This document shows positions 7,604 through 16,637 of a DNA stretch of 64,000 bases, piece after piece. The stretch is from Ruminococcus flavefaciens MA2007 (GTDB lineage Bacteria; Bacillota; Clostridia; Oscillospirales; Ruminococcaceae). The notes under the pieces were generated by a model. The model saw nothing but the letters and a program-made list of their open reading frames with translations, did no database searches and had not been told where the DNA came from. Within the stretch, counting starts at the first letter, position 1, and each line of letters begins with the position of its first letter. A program made the position numbers and the translations under genes. The stretch spans positions 1-64,000 of the forward strand of contig NZ_KK211355.1 in the NCBI RefSeq assembly GCF_000621845.1, in the 5' to 3' direction.

Positions 7604-8737
7604 ATGTTCATGCATATATTGAAATATGAGCTTAAAGGCGGTTTGAGAAGCAAAGACCTCATTATATGGCTCATACTTTTCCCCATAATTCTCGGTACCG
7701 TATTTAAGGTGGGCTTCGGAAGTATCTACGAAAAGACCGAGAAATTCAATTCCATTCCTGTTGCAGTGGTGGAGGAGAGCGAAAACAAGGCGTTCAGACA
7801 GGTCATCGAAAACATTGAGAGCGCCGACGAGCCCTTTATCACTGCAAGCTTTACAGATAAGGCAAATGCTGAAAAGCTCCTTGACGACGGCGATGTTGAG
7901 GGCATAATCTTCTCGGGTGAGAAGCTGAGCCTGACGGTCAAGGAAAAGGGACTCCGCGAGACTATGCTGAAATCCTTTGTGGAGCAGTATTCAGTCCGCG
8001 AGAAGATAGCTAAGGACGCTTTTGAAACAGCTCCCGAAAAGGCTCAGGAGGTCATTGAAACGCTTACAGCGGAGACAGTTTCCTCATGCAGGGAGATACC
8101 CGTAACTCAGGGAAATCCCGACGTTTATGCACAGTATTTCTACAACCTTATCGCTATGGTGGCTATATTCGGTTCTATAACAGGCATGACTGTTACCTCG
8201 CGCAGACAGGCTGACCTTTCGGCTCTCGGCGCAAGAAGCTGCTGCTCGCCTGTGCCTAAGTCAATAAGCGTTCTTGCAAGCCTTGCAAGCAGCTTCATAT
8301 TGCAGACCATATGCATGACAGTATGCGTCACATTCCTTGCATTCGTGCTCAAAGTGGACTTCGGCGACAGACTGTGGCTGGTTTATCCTACGGCAATATT
8401 CGGAGGTATCCTCGGAGTTTCCTTCGGCTTCCTGGTAGGCTCTTTTGCACGCGTCAGCGAAAAGGTAAAGACGGCTATACTTATGACCACATCAATGCTG
8501 CTGTGCTTCTTCAGCGGTCTTATGATGGGTAATATGAAGGCTATCGTGGCTGAGAAAGCTCCGTGGTTCAATAACATCAATCCCGTTGCAGTAATATCGG
8601 ACTGCTTCTACTGCCTCAACATCTATGAGGACTACGACCGCTACTTTACAAAGCTGATAACTATGGCGGTCATTACAGTATTGTTCATAACCCTCGGCAT
8701 TGTCTTTTCAAGGAGGAAAAAATATGCAAGTATTTAA
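7604..8737 (+). CDS. ABC-2 type permease, subunit 1
   Basis: A 377-residue membrane protein with one N-terminal membrane segment (about 25-45). An extracytoplasmic domain of about 140 residues follows, then five C-terminal membrane segments from about residue 180, the layout of the ABC-2 superfamily with an N-terminal soluble domain. The ATG follows the ATPase stop by 2 bases, and its ribosome-binding site (GGAGG) lies inside the ATPase gene. The 3' end overlaps the next permease by 14 bases, which indicates translational coupling. Confidence 0.88.
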   Translation: MFMHILKYELKGGLRSKDLIIWLILFPIILGTVFKVGFGSIYEKTEKFNSIPVAVVEESENKAFRQVIENIESADEPFITASFTDKANAEKLLDDGDVEGIIFSGEKLSLTVKEKGLRETMLKSFVEQYSVREKIAKDAFETAPEKAQEVIETLTAETVSSCREIPVTQGNPDVYAQYFYNLIAMVAIFGSITGMTVTSRRQADLSALGARSCCSPVPKSISVLASLASSFILQTICMTVCVTFLAFVLKVDFGDRLWLVYPTAIFGGILGVSFGFLVGSFARVSEKVKTAILMTTSMLLCFFSGLMMGNMKAIVAEKAPWFNNINPVAVISDCFYCLNIYEDYDRYFTKLITMAVITVLFITLGIVFSRRKKYASI

Positions 8738-9911
8738 AGCTATGATGAAGATAATGAGAAAAAGACTGCCTTCTGCTATGATATATATCATAGTATTCGT
8801 GGTCATCTCTATCCTCGTTACAAATGCCTCGACAAAGGATAATAAATTCGAGGTGACAAAGCTGAATATATGCGTGTTCGACGAGGACGATACTCCCGAG
8901 AGCCGCGCACTCACCGAGTTTATCGGAAAAACCAATGATATAGATGAAATAGAGAACGACAGGGACGCTATCATCGACGCTCTGTATTATAAGCGCGTCA
9001 ACTACGCGCTCATTATCAATAAGGGCTATGCCGAGAAGCTGGCGGCAGGGGATACAGCCGACCTCTTCGGAAGCTACCACATCGACGAGAACTACTCGGT
9101 AGTATATATCGGACAGTTCCTCGACGAGTACACCACTTCGGTAAAGGCTTACCTCGCTATGGGCAAGACTGTTGACGAGGCTATAAGCTGCACTGAGAAG
9201 GCGCTCTCACAGCACACGGACGTTGATATGCTGAGAGTTGACAAGGGCGGCAATTCGCACTACAGTGTGGATTTCGCAGGCTATTTCCAGTATATGCCAT
9301 ATATACTCATTGCGGCAGTATTCATCGTTATCTGTCAGGTGCTTGTTACCATGAACAAGAAGGATATACGCTACCGCACCAACTGCTCCTGCATGAACAG
9401 CTCAAAATACACAACACAGCTTATTTTAGGAAGCGGCTTGTTTGTTGTCTCGGTATGGCTCCTGCTTATTATAATAGGAGCTGTGCTCAACAAGGAAATG
9501 TACGCTGGCAGAGCATGGTACGCGGTATTAAACAGCTTCATATTCTCATTGGTGGTAACTGCTATGGCTGTATTTGTGGCAAGCTTTGAGCCAAAGGAAA
9601 ACGTGCTGAACATTATCACACAGGTGCTCAGTATCGGTATGAGCTTCCTCTGCGGAATATTTATCCCTATGGAAGTCCTCAGCGACAAGGTCCTCTCAGT
9701 AGCAAGATTCCTGCCTGCTTACTGGTACGTAAAGGCTAATAATATGATAGCCGATATCGAGCCTTTCAGCAGAGGCGACGTACTGCTTTGCTTCATCGTG
9801 GAGGCTGGATTTGTGTTAATGCTTATTATGCTTACACTTCTGGTGAGAAAGGTAAAATACAGCGGCGCGGCTATTGCTAATACTGCTAAGAAAGCGGCTG
9901 TAAGTCATTGA
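8724..9911 (+). CDS. ABC-2 type permease, subunit 2
   Basis: A 395-residue membrane protein with the same plan as its upstream neighbour: an N-terminal membrane segment (about 15-35), a soluble domain of about 150 residues, then several membrane segments (about 190-390). The start at 8724 is set by AGGAGG at 8711-8716; the in-frame codon at 8700 precedes this site. The two permeases probably form a heterodimer with the ATPase at 6654-7601. A terminator follows at 9979-10010. Confidence 0.88.
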   Translation: MQVFKAMMKIMRKRLPSAMIYIIVFVVISILVTNASTKDNKFEVTKLNICVFDEDDTPESRALTEFIGKTNDIDEIENDRDAIIDALYYKRVNYALIINKGYAEKLAAGDTADLFGSYHIDENYSVVYIGQFLDEYTTSVKAYLAMGKTVDEAISCTEKALSQHTDVDMLRVDKGGNSHYSVDFAGYFQYMPYILIAAVFIVICQVLVTMNKKDIRYRTNCSCMNSSKYTTQLILGSGLFVVSVWLLLIIIGAVLNKEMYAGRAWYAVLNSFIFSLVVTAMAVFVASFEPKENVLNIITQVLSIGMSFLCGIFIPMEVLSDKVLSVARFLPAYWYVKANNMIADIEPFSRGDVLLCFIVEAGFVLMLIMLTLLVRKVKYSGAAIANTAKKAAVSH

Positions 9912-9916
9912 GCTTC

Positions 9917-9975
9917 AGAAATTAGAACTAAGAGCTAAGAGCTAAGAACTAAGAACTAAGAATTAAGAGTTAAGA
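9917..9975. repeat. Degenerate heptamer tandem repeat
   Basis: About eight degenerate copies of a 7-base unit (taagarc: aactaag, agctaag, aattaag) lie between the permease stop and the terminator. A similar short array lies at 10086-10121. Probably slippage-derived. Confidence 0.6.
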
Positions 9976-9978
9976 AAC

Positions 9979-10010
9979 AACGGGCTGATTTTTACATCAG
10001 CCCGTTGTTT
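9979..10010 (+). terminator. Terminator of the ABC-2 exporter operon
   Basis: Perfect 11-bp stem: aacgggctgat (9979-9989) with atcagcccgtt (9996-10006), followed by gtttattgttgttt. Confidence 0.85.
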
Positions 10011-10062
10011 ATTGTTGTTTAAGTCTGCAAATCCGTCGCCAGCATAAAACATCATATACGCG

Positions 10063-10087
10063 AAAAGGGCGGCTTTCCGCCGCCCTT
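10063..10087 (-). terminator. Terminator of the biosynthetic operon
   Basis: Read on the minus strand, the stem aagggcgg (10087-10080) with ccgccctt (10072-10065) is followed by a short T run. It lies 23 bases after the last gene of the 10.1-20.2 kb operon. Confidence 0.75.
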
Positions 10088-10121
10088 ACTAATCACTAAT
10101 AACTAATCACTAATCACTAAG
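10086..10121. repeat. Short tandem repeat aatcact
   Basis: About four to five copies of a 7-base unit (aatcact / aataact) lie directly after the stop codon of the thioesterase gene on the minus strand. It resembles the array at 9917-9975 in unit length. Confidence 0.55.
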
Positions 10122-10811
10122 CCCCAATCGCTCCGTGATTATTTTGCAAACCTCTTCCTTATGCTGCTGGAAGTAGAAATGGTCGCCCTCAAAGGGAAAG
10201 ACTTCGCATTTGCCGTCTGTAAAGCGGCTCCAGCTCTTCATGTCTACGCTCTGCATAAGGGGATCGTCCTTGCCGTATATCACTGTGATATCACAGCCGA
10301 ACTTTACCTCATCGGGTGTGGCTTTATAGCGCTCAGCCATACGAACATCGGTGCAGAGCACACGGTTCAGCGCACGCATGAGCTCCTCGTCGGGAACGGG
10401 TGCGTTTGATGAAAGTGAGTTCTTCGTAAAGAATGATACTATCTCGTCGTCGGAAGCGCTCTCAATATTCTCGAAGCAGTGTACGTCCTCGTCGGGCGGA
10501 TTCTTGCCCGAAAGGAATATGTGACAGGGCTGGGGGAGTCCCTTTGCCTTTGTCTGCTTTACGAACTCGGTAACGAGAACTGTTCCCATGCTGTGTCCGA
10601 AAAGCGCATAGTCGCCGCTGAGAAGCTCGGAATGCTTCTCTATGAGGTCGGCAATGCAGTCCTGTACATTATCGAGGAGAGGCTCTGAGGAGCGCGTAAA
10701 GCGCCCTGAGAGCTCCATAGGCACTACAGTCAGCTCCTTTGGCAGAAAGCGCTTGAAGGAGCTGTAGCTCTTTGCAGAGCCGCCTGCGTGTGGGAAGAAA
10801 AACAATACCAT
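10110..10811 (-). CDS. Type II thioesterase (GrsT/TEII-like)
   Basis: A 233-residue alpha/beta-hydrolase of the external thioesterase family that edits or releases acyl groups from carrier proteins in PKS and NRPS systems. The N-terminal FFFPHAGGSAKSY matches the family signature. The nucleophile is in GHSMG (Ser74), the acid in YGKDDPLM and the His in EGDHFYF near 214. It is the last gene of the minus-strand operon and begins 1 base after the ACP gene at 10813-11061, which supports a carrier-protein substrate. It strengthens the reading of the operon as a secondary-metabolite cluster rather than primary fatty acid synthesis. Confidence 0.88.
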   Translation of the reverse strand: MVLFFFPHAGGSAKSYSSFKRFLPKELTVVPMELSGRFTRSSEPLLDNVQDCIADLIEKHSELLSGDYALFGHSMGTVLVTEFVKQTKAKGLPQPCHIFLSGKNPPDEDVHCFENIESASDDEIVSFFTKNSLSSNAPVPDEELMRALNRVLCTDVRMAERYKATPDEVKFGCDITVIYGKDDPLMQSVDMKSWSRFTDGKCEVFPFEGDHFYFQQHKEEVCKIITERLGLSD

Positions 10812-10812
10812 A

Positions 10813-11061
10813 TTACTCGATAGGTGTGCCCTTTTCGTTGAGGAGGTCGAATATCTCGCCTACCTTGCTGATAGAAGCTACCAGTGAAAGGGGAATGTTG
10901 AGCTTGAATGTTTCTGTTATCTCAGAGCCGAGACCGAAAAGTCCGAGTGAATCGAGGAAGAGGTCGTCGTAAACGTCTGTATCTCTTGTTATCTCGGAAG
11001 CGTCAACGCCTACATAATCGGAAATTGCCTTTGTAAACTCGTCAAAATTAAGGTTGTTCAT
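10813..11061 (-). CDS. Acyl carrier protein, second copy
   Basis: An 82-residue carrier protein. The phosphopantetheine attachment motif is DLFLDSLGLFGL, with Ser38 as the modified residue. It overlaps the AMP-ligase gene upstream by 1 base, so the ligase probably loads this carrier. It differs clearly from the other ACP of the operon (18895-19197). Two distinct carriers in one operon suggest one for the starter or side unit and one for extension. Confidence 0.9.
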   Translation of the reverse strand: MNNLNFDEFTKAISDYVGVDASEITRDTDVYDDLFLDSLGLFGLGSEITETFKLNIPLSLVASISKVGEIFDLLNEKGTPIE

Positions 11062-12620
11062 TATTTATACTCCTTTTTTCTCAGATATTTGAACTGTATC
11101 TTGCCGATATCCTTTGGTATCTCCTCAACGGGAACTACCTTATCGGGCACCTTGTAGGCGGAGAGCTTTCCGTCAAAGTACTTTGCGATATCGCCTCTTG
11201 TTATTCTTGCGTCGCCCTTTGGCTGGATATAAGCAACTATCTGCTGACCGATAACGGGGTGGGGCTCGTCTGTTACAGCAGCTGCTGCGATCTGTGGGTG
11301 AGTAAGGAGACAAGCCTCAACTTCCTCAGCGTGAACGAGGTTTCCGCCGCGCTTGATGATACGCTTGCTTCTGCCTGCGAAACGAACGATACCGCCCGGG
11401 AGCTTGTTTACAAGGTCGCCTGTGCAGAACCAGCGGCGTCCCTGCTCGTCTGTGAGTATCTTTTCTGCGGAGAGCTCGGGGTTGCCGAAGTAATCTGTGA
11501 TTACGCCGTCTGTGTATACGCAGAGCTCGCCCACTTCGCCCTCGGGAACGTCATTGTGCTTTTCGTCGATAACGCGGATATCTGTGAAGCTGAGCTTCTT
11601 GAAATCGCTGGGATCTGTGCCCTGATCTATAGCTGAATCCCATACTACCATTGTGCAGGTCTCGGAAGAACCGATAACGTTGATAACACGGATATGGAGC
11701 TTTTCAACGAAGATGTCAGCTATCTCCTTGGGGAGAACTTCGCCTGCGAAATAGCAGATACGAACGCTTGAAAGGTCGTACTTGTCAAAGTCTGGAGTTG
11801 AAAGAAGCACCTTTGCCAGTGTGGAAGTGAGCTGGATAACGTTTATCTTGTACTTCTGAACTGTCTCGAGGAATGTGATAGGGTTGAACTGAGGCTGATA
11901 CATAACTGTACCGCCCTTGAGCACCATCTGCTGTCCCATGCCGAAGCCGCCCTGATGATAGAGAGTCATGCCAAGCATCATTACGTCGTCTGACTTGAAT
12001 TCGAGGTAGTCGCCCATGTCCTTCTGTGTGGAGAGGAATCCGCCCGAAGGAACAGAGAGTATCTTAGGTGTGCCTGTGCTGCCTGATGTGCAGGCGAGGG
12101 ACATTGTGTGGAGATAAGACGGCTCGTATATCTCACACTCCTTGCTGCCGTACTCAGCCATGAACTTATCAGCGGAGATGTAGCAGCTGTCCTGTGGGAT
12201 AACGCTGTCATCAGCGAAGCATATTACCTTGCCGAGAGCTATCTTTGAAGGTACAAGCTCGCTTACAGCAGCGATGATGTTGTTGTTTCTGTACTTCTCT
12301 GTTACGAACATTATCTTTGATGTTGTAGCAGGGATAAGCTTTGAGAGCTCAAATGAGCCGCTCTGTGGATCCATAGGAACAGGCTGTGCGCCTATTCTTA
12401 CTGCTGACCAGTATACAAGGTACCACTCGATGCTGTTTGGCATACAGATGCCTACCTTGTCGTTTGCGGCAATGCCTGTATTTTTCATTGCAGAGCCGAG
12501 AACTGCGGTCTTTTCCATGAACTCACCGTATGTGAGCTCGTTCTCGTCTATTCTCAGGAGCACCTTGTCAGGAGTTTCCTGAGCGTACTTGCCGTAGTAA
12601 TCAAAGAACTTTTCGGACAT
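11061..12620 (-). CDS. Acyl-CoA synthetase / acyl-ACP ligase (AMP-forming)
   Basis: A 519-residue ANL-superfamily enzyme that activates a carboxylic acid with ATP and passes it to CoA or a carrier protein. Core motifs in order: the P-loop TSGSTGTPK near 180, GSSET near 305, TGDL near 407, the hinge region GGNLVHAEEVE near 432 and the C-terminal catalytic Lys in GKIQFKYLRKK. It lies between an ACP and a hydrolase with 1-base overlaps, so loading of the adjacent ACP is likely. The substrate cannot be read from the sequence; aryl and fatty acids are both possible. Confidence 0.93.
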   Translation of the reverse strand: MSEKFFDYYGKYAQETPDKVLLRIDENELTYGEFMEKTAVLGSAMKNTGIAANDKVGICMPNSIEWYLVYWSAVRIGAQPVPMDPQSGSFELSKLIPATTSKIMFVTEKYRNNNIIAAVSELVPSKIALGKVICFADDSVIPQDSCYISADKFMAEYGSKECEIYEPSYLHTMSLACTSGSTGTPKILSVPSGGFLSTQKDMGDYLEFKSDDVMMLGMTLYHQGGFGMGQQMVLKGGTVMYQPQFNPITFLETVQKYKINVIQLTSTLAKVLLSTPDFDKYDLSSVRICYFAGEVLPKEIADIFVEKLHIRVINVIGSSETCTMVVWDSAIDQGTDPSDFKKLSFTDIRVIDEKHNDVPEGEVGELCVYTDGVITDYFGNPELSAEKILTDEQGRRWFCTGDLVNKLPGGIVRFAGRSKRIIKRGGNLVHAEEVEACLLTHPQIAAAAVTDEPHPVIGQQIVAYIQPKGDARITRGDIAKYFDGKLSAYKVPDKVVPVEEIPKDIGKIQFKYLRKKEYK

Positions 12621-13744
12621 TATTTCTTACCCCCCATAAGTCTTGCAGCGATGAAGTCTGCTGCGATGTGCTTTACCCAGTGGTACTGCTCGCCAACAGG
12701 CATTGCGTGCATGATAGTCTCTTCGGAAACGTATGCAGGCTTATCCTCGATGTGGATGCTCTCCTTGTAGCCCTTTGCCTTGTCGAGGAGCTTCTGTGAA
12801 GCCTCGGGAGTCATCCAGTTGTCGTCGCTGCTGTATACCATAAGGAAGTCGGACTTGTGTGTGCCCTCCTCAAGAGTTCTCATGCCCTCGAGGTAATCGT
12901 CGCTGTACTGGTAGGAGCTCCACTTACCGCGCTTCATCCATACAGGGATACTGCCCTGATCTGCGAAGTTCATGAGAAGTGGGAAGAGGCTTACGCAAGC
13001 CTTTATCTTCGGGTTCTTTACAGTTGCACGGAATGCGTAGCCGCCGCCCATGCAGAGACCGAAGTTAGCCATGTTCTTTTCGTTGAGCTTCTTGTGGTTC
13101 TTAACGAACTTGTAGATGCCGTCGAAAGCAGCTTCTATCTGCTTGCCGCCGCACTTGATGTTGTTGTAGATGATCGCAGCGCCTGCGCCCGGCATATCGG
13201 GAGTGATAACTGCGATGCCTCTTTCGTTGAGGGGAGCAGCCAGCATTTCAAGCTCCTCCTTGCAGCTTCCGATACCCGAGTATGTGATAACTACAGGGTA
13301 GTCTGTCTTTCTGCCCGAATCGGGGTAGTGGATATATGCAGGTATCTTGCCTGCCTTTGTGTCTATCTCAACGTACTCTATCTTGTTCTTGCAGAGCTTT
13401 GCATAGTGCTTGTAGCTCTCAACGAGACCGTTGTATATCTCGGTCTTGTGCTCAACGTCCTCGATGTTTACCATAAAGCACGCATAGTGGCACTGTGCGA
13501 TCATCTTTGCATATTCTCTTGCTGAGATCTTGTTTCCTGCTTCCTCAGCCTTGTCGCGGAGCTCTGTATAGCGGTCTATCTTTGCGTGCCATTCGTCAAG
13601 CCATACATTCTGTATCTGCTTGCCGCTCTTTACCTTTATATTGTCTATCTTCTTGAGTATCGATTCCAGATCGAATGGGTCTGCTCCGTAAAGGAGTGAA
13701 CGTGTTGCTACGGGGTTAAGCAGGTCTCTGATTGCCCATTTCAT
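12620..13744 (-). CDS. Alpha/beta hydrolase, dienelactone-hydrolase/FrsA-like
   Basis: A 374-residue protein with an N-terminal helical region (about 1-125) and a C-terminal alpha/beta-hydrolase domain. The nucleophile elbow reads GLCMGGGYAF, so the nucleophile is Cys, as in dienelactone hydrolases, rather than Ser. The acid is probably in YSSDDNW and the His in the C-terminal region (QYHWVKH). Larger esterases with such an N-terminal domain act on small acyl or lactone substrates. It is cotranscribed with the AMP ligase (1-base overlap). It may open or form a lactone, or cleave the product; this is inference from the family. Confidence 0.72.
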   Translation of the reverse strand: MKWAIRDLLNPVATRSLLYGADPFDLESILKKIDNIKVKSGKQIQNVWLDEWHAKIDRYTELRDKAEEAGNKISAREYAKMIAQCHYACFMVNIEDVEHKTEIYNGLVESYKHYAKLCKNKIEYVEIDTKAGKIPAYIHYPDSGRKTDYPVVITYSGIGSCKEELEMLAAPLNERGIAVITPDMPGAGAAIIYNNIKCGGKQIEAAFDGIYKFVKNHKKLNEKNMANFGLCMGGGYAFRATVKNPKIKACVSLFPLLMNFADQGSIPVWMKRGKWSSYQYSDDYLEGMRTLEEGTHKSDFLMVYSSDDNWMTPEASQKLLDKAKGYKESIHIEDKPAYVSEETIMHAMPVGEQYHWVKHIAADFIAARLMGGKK

Positions 13745-13778
13745 ATTTTTCTATATCCTTTCCTATCCTATTTATGTC

Positions 13779-14135
13779 TCAGCCTGTGTACTTCCAAGCG
13801 CCCTCTCGCGTCATCTCCGTGAACTGCATATATATGCGGTAGGGATCGACCTGAGTGTGCTTCTGTATAAGGCTCAGCATTCTGTCTGCAAGCTCCTTTA
13901 AGAATGCTGCCTTGTTGTCTGCGTACTCCTGTGGGAGAATGTATCTGAACTCGGCAAAGAACACTGTGTCCTCGGACTTGTTCATGTACATCGAGCAGTC
14001 GTCAAGCATTACCATTATTGCAGGCAGGGGCTTCTTGAGAATGTCTGCCAGCTCTGTTGCTGCTTCGTCGAGGAAGGCAGTCTTTGCAGCAGGAGCGCTG
14101 AACCTGAAGTTTGTCTTCATTTGTGCTATAGGCAT
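13779..14135 (-). CDS. MIF-like tautomerase superfamily protein
   Basis: A 118-residue protein starting MPIAQMKTNF. Pro2 becomes the N-terminal catalytic base after Met removal, as in the macrophage migration inhibitory factor (MIF) and 4-oxalocrotonate tautomerase superfamily. The central segment MVMLDDCSMYMN followed by FFAEFRYI matches the second half of MIF-type folds, and the length is that of MIF rather than 4-OT. Such enzymes interconvert enol and keto forms of acids. Its place inside a KS/ACP operon suggests it isomerises a keto or dienoic intermediate, which would be an unusual use of the family. Confidence 0.75.
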   Translation of the reverse strand: MPIAQMKTNFRFSAPAAKTAFLDEAATELADILKKPLPAIMVMLDDCSMYMNKSEDTVFFAEFRYILPQEYADNKAAFLKELADRMLSLIQKHTQVDPYRIYMQFTEMTREGAWKYTG

Positions 14136-14164
14136 AATTATTTATCCTTTCAAAAAACGATCCG

Positions 14165-14236
14165 ACGGGCTGTCGGGGACGCCAGCCCCTACAAGAGCTT
14201 TTTTATCCTGTAGGGGACGGCGTCTCGACGTCCCGA
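14165..14236. repeat. GTAGGGG-type palindromic repeats inside the biosynthetic operon
   Basis: Two short palindromes lie between the KS and tautomerase genes: 14165-14193 (cgggctg...cagcccctaca) and 14210-14236 (tgtaggggacg...cgtcccg). They belong to the family found in most larger gaps of the window. Their position inside an operon means they do not stop transcription completely. Confidence 0.8.
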
Positions 14237-14271
14237 AATATCGTTATATATCATAGAACGCGAAAACGTTC

Positions 14272-15483
14272 TTACTTTTCATATCTTTTCAGTACGAGAG
14301 TTGCATTGTGTCCGCCGAAGCCGAATGAGTTGGAGATAGCAACGTCTACCTTGTGCTCCTGCGGCTTGTTGGGAACGTAGTTGAGGTCGAGCTCGGGATC
14401 AGCCTCGTCATAGTGTAAAGTAGGAGGTACGATGCCTGTCTCGATAGCCTTGATACAAGCGATAGCTTCGAGAGCTCCGCCTGCGCCGAGAGTGTGGCCG
14501 ATAGAAGCCTTTACAGAGGATACCGGGATATCGTATGCTCTCTTGCCGAATACTTCCTTGACTGCCTTTGTCTCGTAGAGGTCGTTGAGACCTGTTGATG
14601 TGCCGTGTGCGTTGATGTAGTCAACGGAATCAGGGGAAAGTCCTGCGTTGTCAAGAGCAAGTCTCATGGACTCAGCCATGCCTACGCCGTCTGTCTTTGG
14701 AGCTGTAAGGTTGAATGCCTCGCCGCACATTGCAGCGCCTGCAAGCTCGCAGTAAATCTTTGCACCTCTTGCCTTTGCGCTCTCCTCGGATTCAAGAACG
14801 ACTGTACCGCCGCCCTCGCCCATGATGAAGCCGTCGCGGTTCTTTGTGAAGGGGCGTGCAGCTGTTGCGGGATCGGGATTTACCGACATGGCAAGGAGCT
14901 GATTGAAGCCGCTGATAACAAGGTGGGTAACTGTGTTGGAGATACCGCCTGCGATGACCATGTCACAGAGTCCCGACTCGATGAACTGCTTGCCAAGTGT
15001 GATAGCATACGCAGAAGAAGCGCAGGCTGTGCTCACGTTGAAGGAAGGGCCTGTGAAGCCGTACTTGATGGATACCAGAGCAGGGAGCTCGTTAGGCATC
15101 TTCTTAAGTGTGATGTTGAGGGGCTTGTCAAGCTCGTAATCCTCATATGAATTATCTATAACGCCGTAGATAACGCCGACTCTTTTGCCGTTGTAGGTGG
15201 TTATGTCCACTCCGCAGTCTTCGATAGCTTCGCCTGCGGAAGCAAGTCCCATTCTTGTTACGGTAGTAGTAGCGTTGAGCTGACGCTTTTTCCAGTATTT
15301 TGAAGCCTCAGCCTCGAATGCGTCGTCAACCTCTGCGGCAACGGTAGTGTCGTGGTTGTCGAGAGGGATACGTGTGATAGTTCTCATACCGCACTTGCCT
15401 TCGATGAGTCCGTTCCAGTAGTCCTCAGCGGTATAGCCTATTGATGTAACGGCACCAATGCCTGTGATAACAACTTTTTTCAT
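14272..15483 (-). CDS. Beta-ketoacyl-ACP synthase (FabF-like KS)
   Basis: A 403-residue thiolase-fold condensing enzyme that extends an acyl chain by decarboxylative condensation with malonyl-ACP. The full Cys-His-His triad is present: Cys154 in STACASSA, His293 in NAHGTSTG and His330 in SIGHTLGAGG. The N-terminus VVITGIGAVTSIG is typical of FabF/KS-alpha. There is only one KS and no chain-length-factor partner, unlike aromatic type II PKS. Within the operon it would be the sole chain-extending enzyme. A GAGGTTG site precedes the ATG. The primary FabF is probably encoded elsewhere with other fab genes. Confidence 0.93.
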   Translation of the reverse strand: MKKVVITGIGAVTSIGYTAEDYWNGLIEGKCGMRTITRIPLDNHDTTVAAEVDDAFEAEASKYWKKRQLNATTTVTRMGLASAGEAIEDCGVDITTYNGKRVGVIYGVIDNSYEDYELDKPLNITLKKMPNELPALVSIKYGFTGPSFNVSTACASSAYAITLGKQFIESGLCDMVIAGGISNTVTHLVISGFNQLLAMSVNPDPATAARPFTKNRDGFIMGEGGGTVVLESEESAKARGAKIYCELAGAAMCGEAFNLTAPKTDGVGMAESMRLALDNAGLSPDSVDYINAHGTSTGLNDLYETKAVKEVFGKRAYDIPVSSVKASIGHTLGAGGALEAIACIKAIETGIVPPTLHYDEADPELDLNYVPNKPQEHKVDVAISNSFGFGGHNATLVLKRYEK

Positions 15484-15513
15484 TTATTCAACCTCATATC
15501 ATTAGTTATGGAT

Positions 15514-16635
15514 TTATGCGAATGTTTTGTCCCAGATGTCCTTATCCTTGCGGACGTATGAGCCGAAGCCCGTTTTTGCACTGAGTTCGTCAAGTGCTGC
15601 AAAGAGCTTTTCAGCGCCGAATTTATCGTAGTAAGCCGCAGGAGTCTCGGCAAGTCCGAGGGTATCCTGTACAGCTTCAAGAAGTACAGCCTTGTCGCCG
15701 CTGTATTCGCTGACGGCGTTTACTGTCTCGTTGAGAATGAGTGCTGCCATATAAAGAGCAGCCTCGCCGCAGTCCTTGCCGCTGGGGCTCTCGTGCTCTG
15801 CCATGAAATCAAGGAATGTCATTGTTTCCTTGGGGCAGCCCTCGCTGAGCCAGCTGTTCATCTTCTCGCAGCCGTAGCCGAGGAGTCCCTTGTTTCTTTC
15901 GATACGGAAGTTATCGGGGCTTCCTGCCATAAGTCCGAGACCTATGCTGTCAAGCACCTCGAATGGGGGCGCAACAGGGAAGAGCTCCTCAAGAGACTTG
16001 TTGAGCTCGGGCGTGGTAACGCCGAAGCTCTCGCGGAGATAGATGGCATGGGATACCATGCAGGCAAGTATCTGGTTGAGATAGATGTGGTATTCGCCTG
16101 AGAATACGATCGGCTTTTTGCCTGCGCTCTTTACCAGCTGTGCAGCCTTTTCCGCATTGCTCTGTGAAGTCTCGGGGAGGATATTAAGCTCCACGAAGCC
16201 TGTGAGCTTTACGGGGTAGAAGAAGTGCAGACCGAAGCAGCGCTCCTTGTGTGGGATATCTGCGAATACTGACGCGATATCCAGTGAAGATGTATTGGTA
16301 AGGAGCAGGCAGTCGTCTGAGACAGCCTGTGCTGCCTTTGCAAAGAGCTCTTTCTTTGCGTTCATGTTCTCGAATACTGCTTCTATAACGACGTCGCAGC
16401 CGCTTAAAGCGGAGGTGTCGTCGGTGAAAAGGAATGAATCCTTTTTGAATTCGTACTGTTCCTCGGTGAGCTTCTTGCGCTTCAGGCTCTTGCCGAGTGT
16501 TTTGAGCAGTGCTGCGGTGTTCTCCTCAGCTCCGAAGAGGTCGATGACAACGAACTGTGCGTCGGGGAGCTTGTCGAAGAAGAGGGAGAAGATGTCCTTT
16601 CCCATTTTGCCGTAGCCGACTATTCCTATTTTCAT
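15514..16635 (-). CDS. 3-hydroxyacyl-CoA dehydrogenase family protein
   Basis: A 373-residue NAD-dependent dehydrogenase of the beta-oxidation/butyrate type. The N-terminal Rossmann motif is GYGKMGKDIF, followed by the conserved NTSSL and the catalytic His in GLHFFYPVKL. A helical C-terminal domain follows. In this operon it is the only candidate for reduction of a 3-keto intermediate, replacing a FabG-type reductase. The start at 16635 is preferred because GGGAGG lies 7 bases before it. An ATG at 16641 overlaps the previous stop (ATGA) but is only 1 base from the same site, so coupling could also use that codon. Confidence 0.88.
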   Translation of the reverse strand: MKIGIVGYGKMGKDIFSLFFDKLPDAQFVVIDLFGAEENTAALLKTLGKSLKRKKLTEEQYEFKKDSFLFTDDTSALSGCDVVIEAVFENMNAKKELFAKAAQAVSDDCLLLTNTSSLDIASVFADIPHKERCFGLHFFYPVKLTGFVELNILPETSQSNAEKAAQLVKSAGKKPIVFSGEYHIYLNQILACMVSHAIYLRESFGVTTPELNKSLEELFPVAPPFEVLDSIGLGLMAGSPDNFRIERNKGLLGYGCEKMNSWLSEGCPKETMTFLDFMAEHESPSGKDCGEAALYMAALILNETVNAVSEYSGDKAVLLEAVQDTLGLAETPAAYYDKFGAEKLFAALDELSAKTGFGSYVRKDKDIWDKTFA

Positions 16636-16637
16636 AT

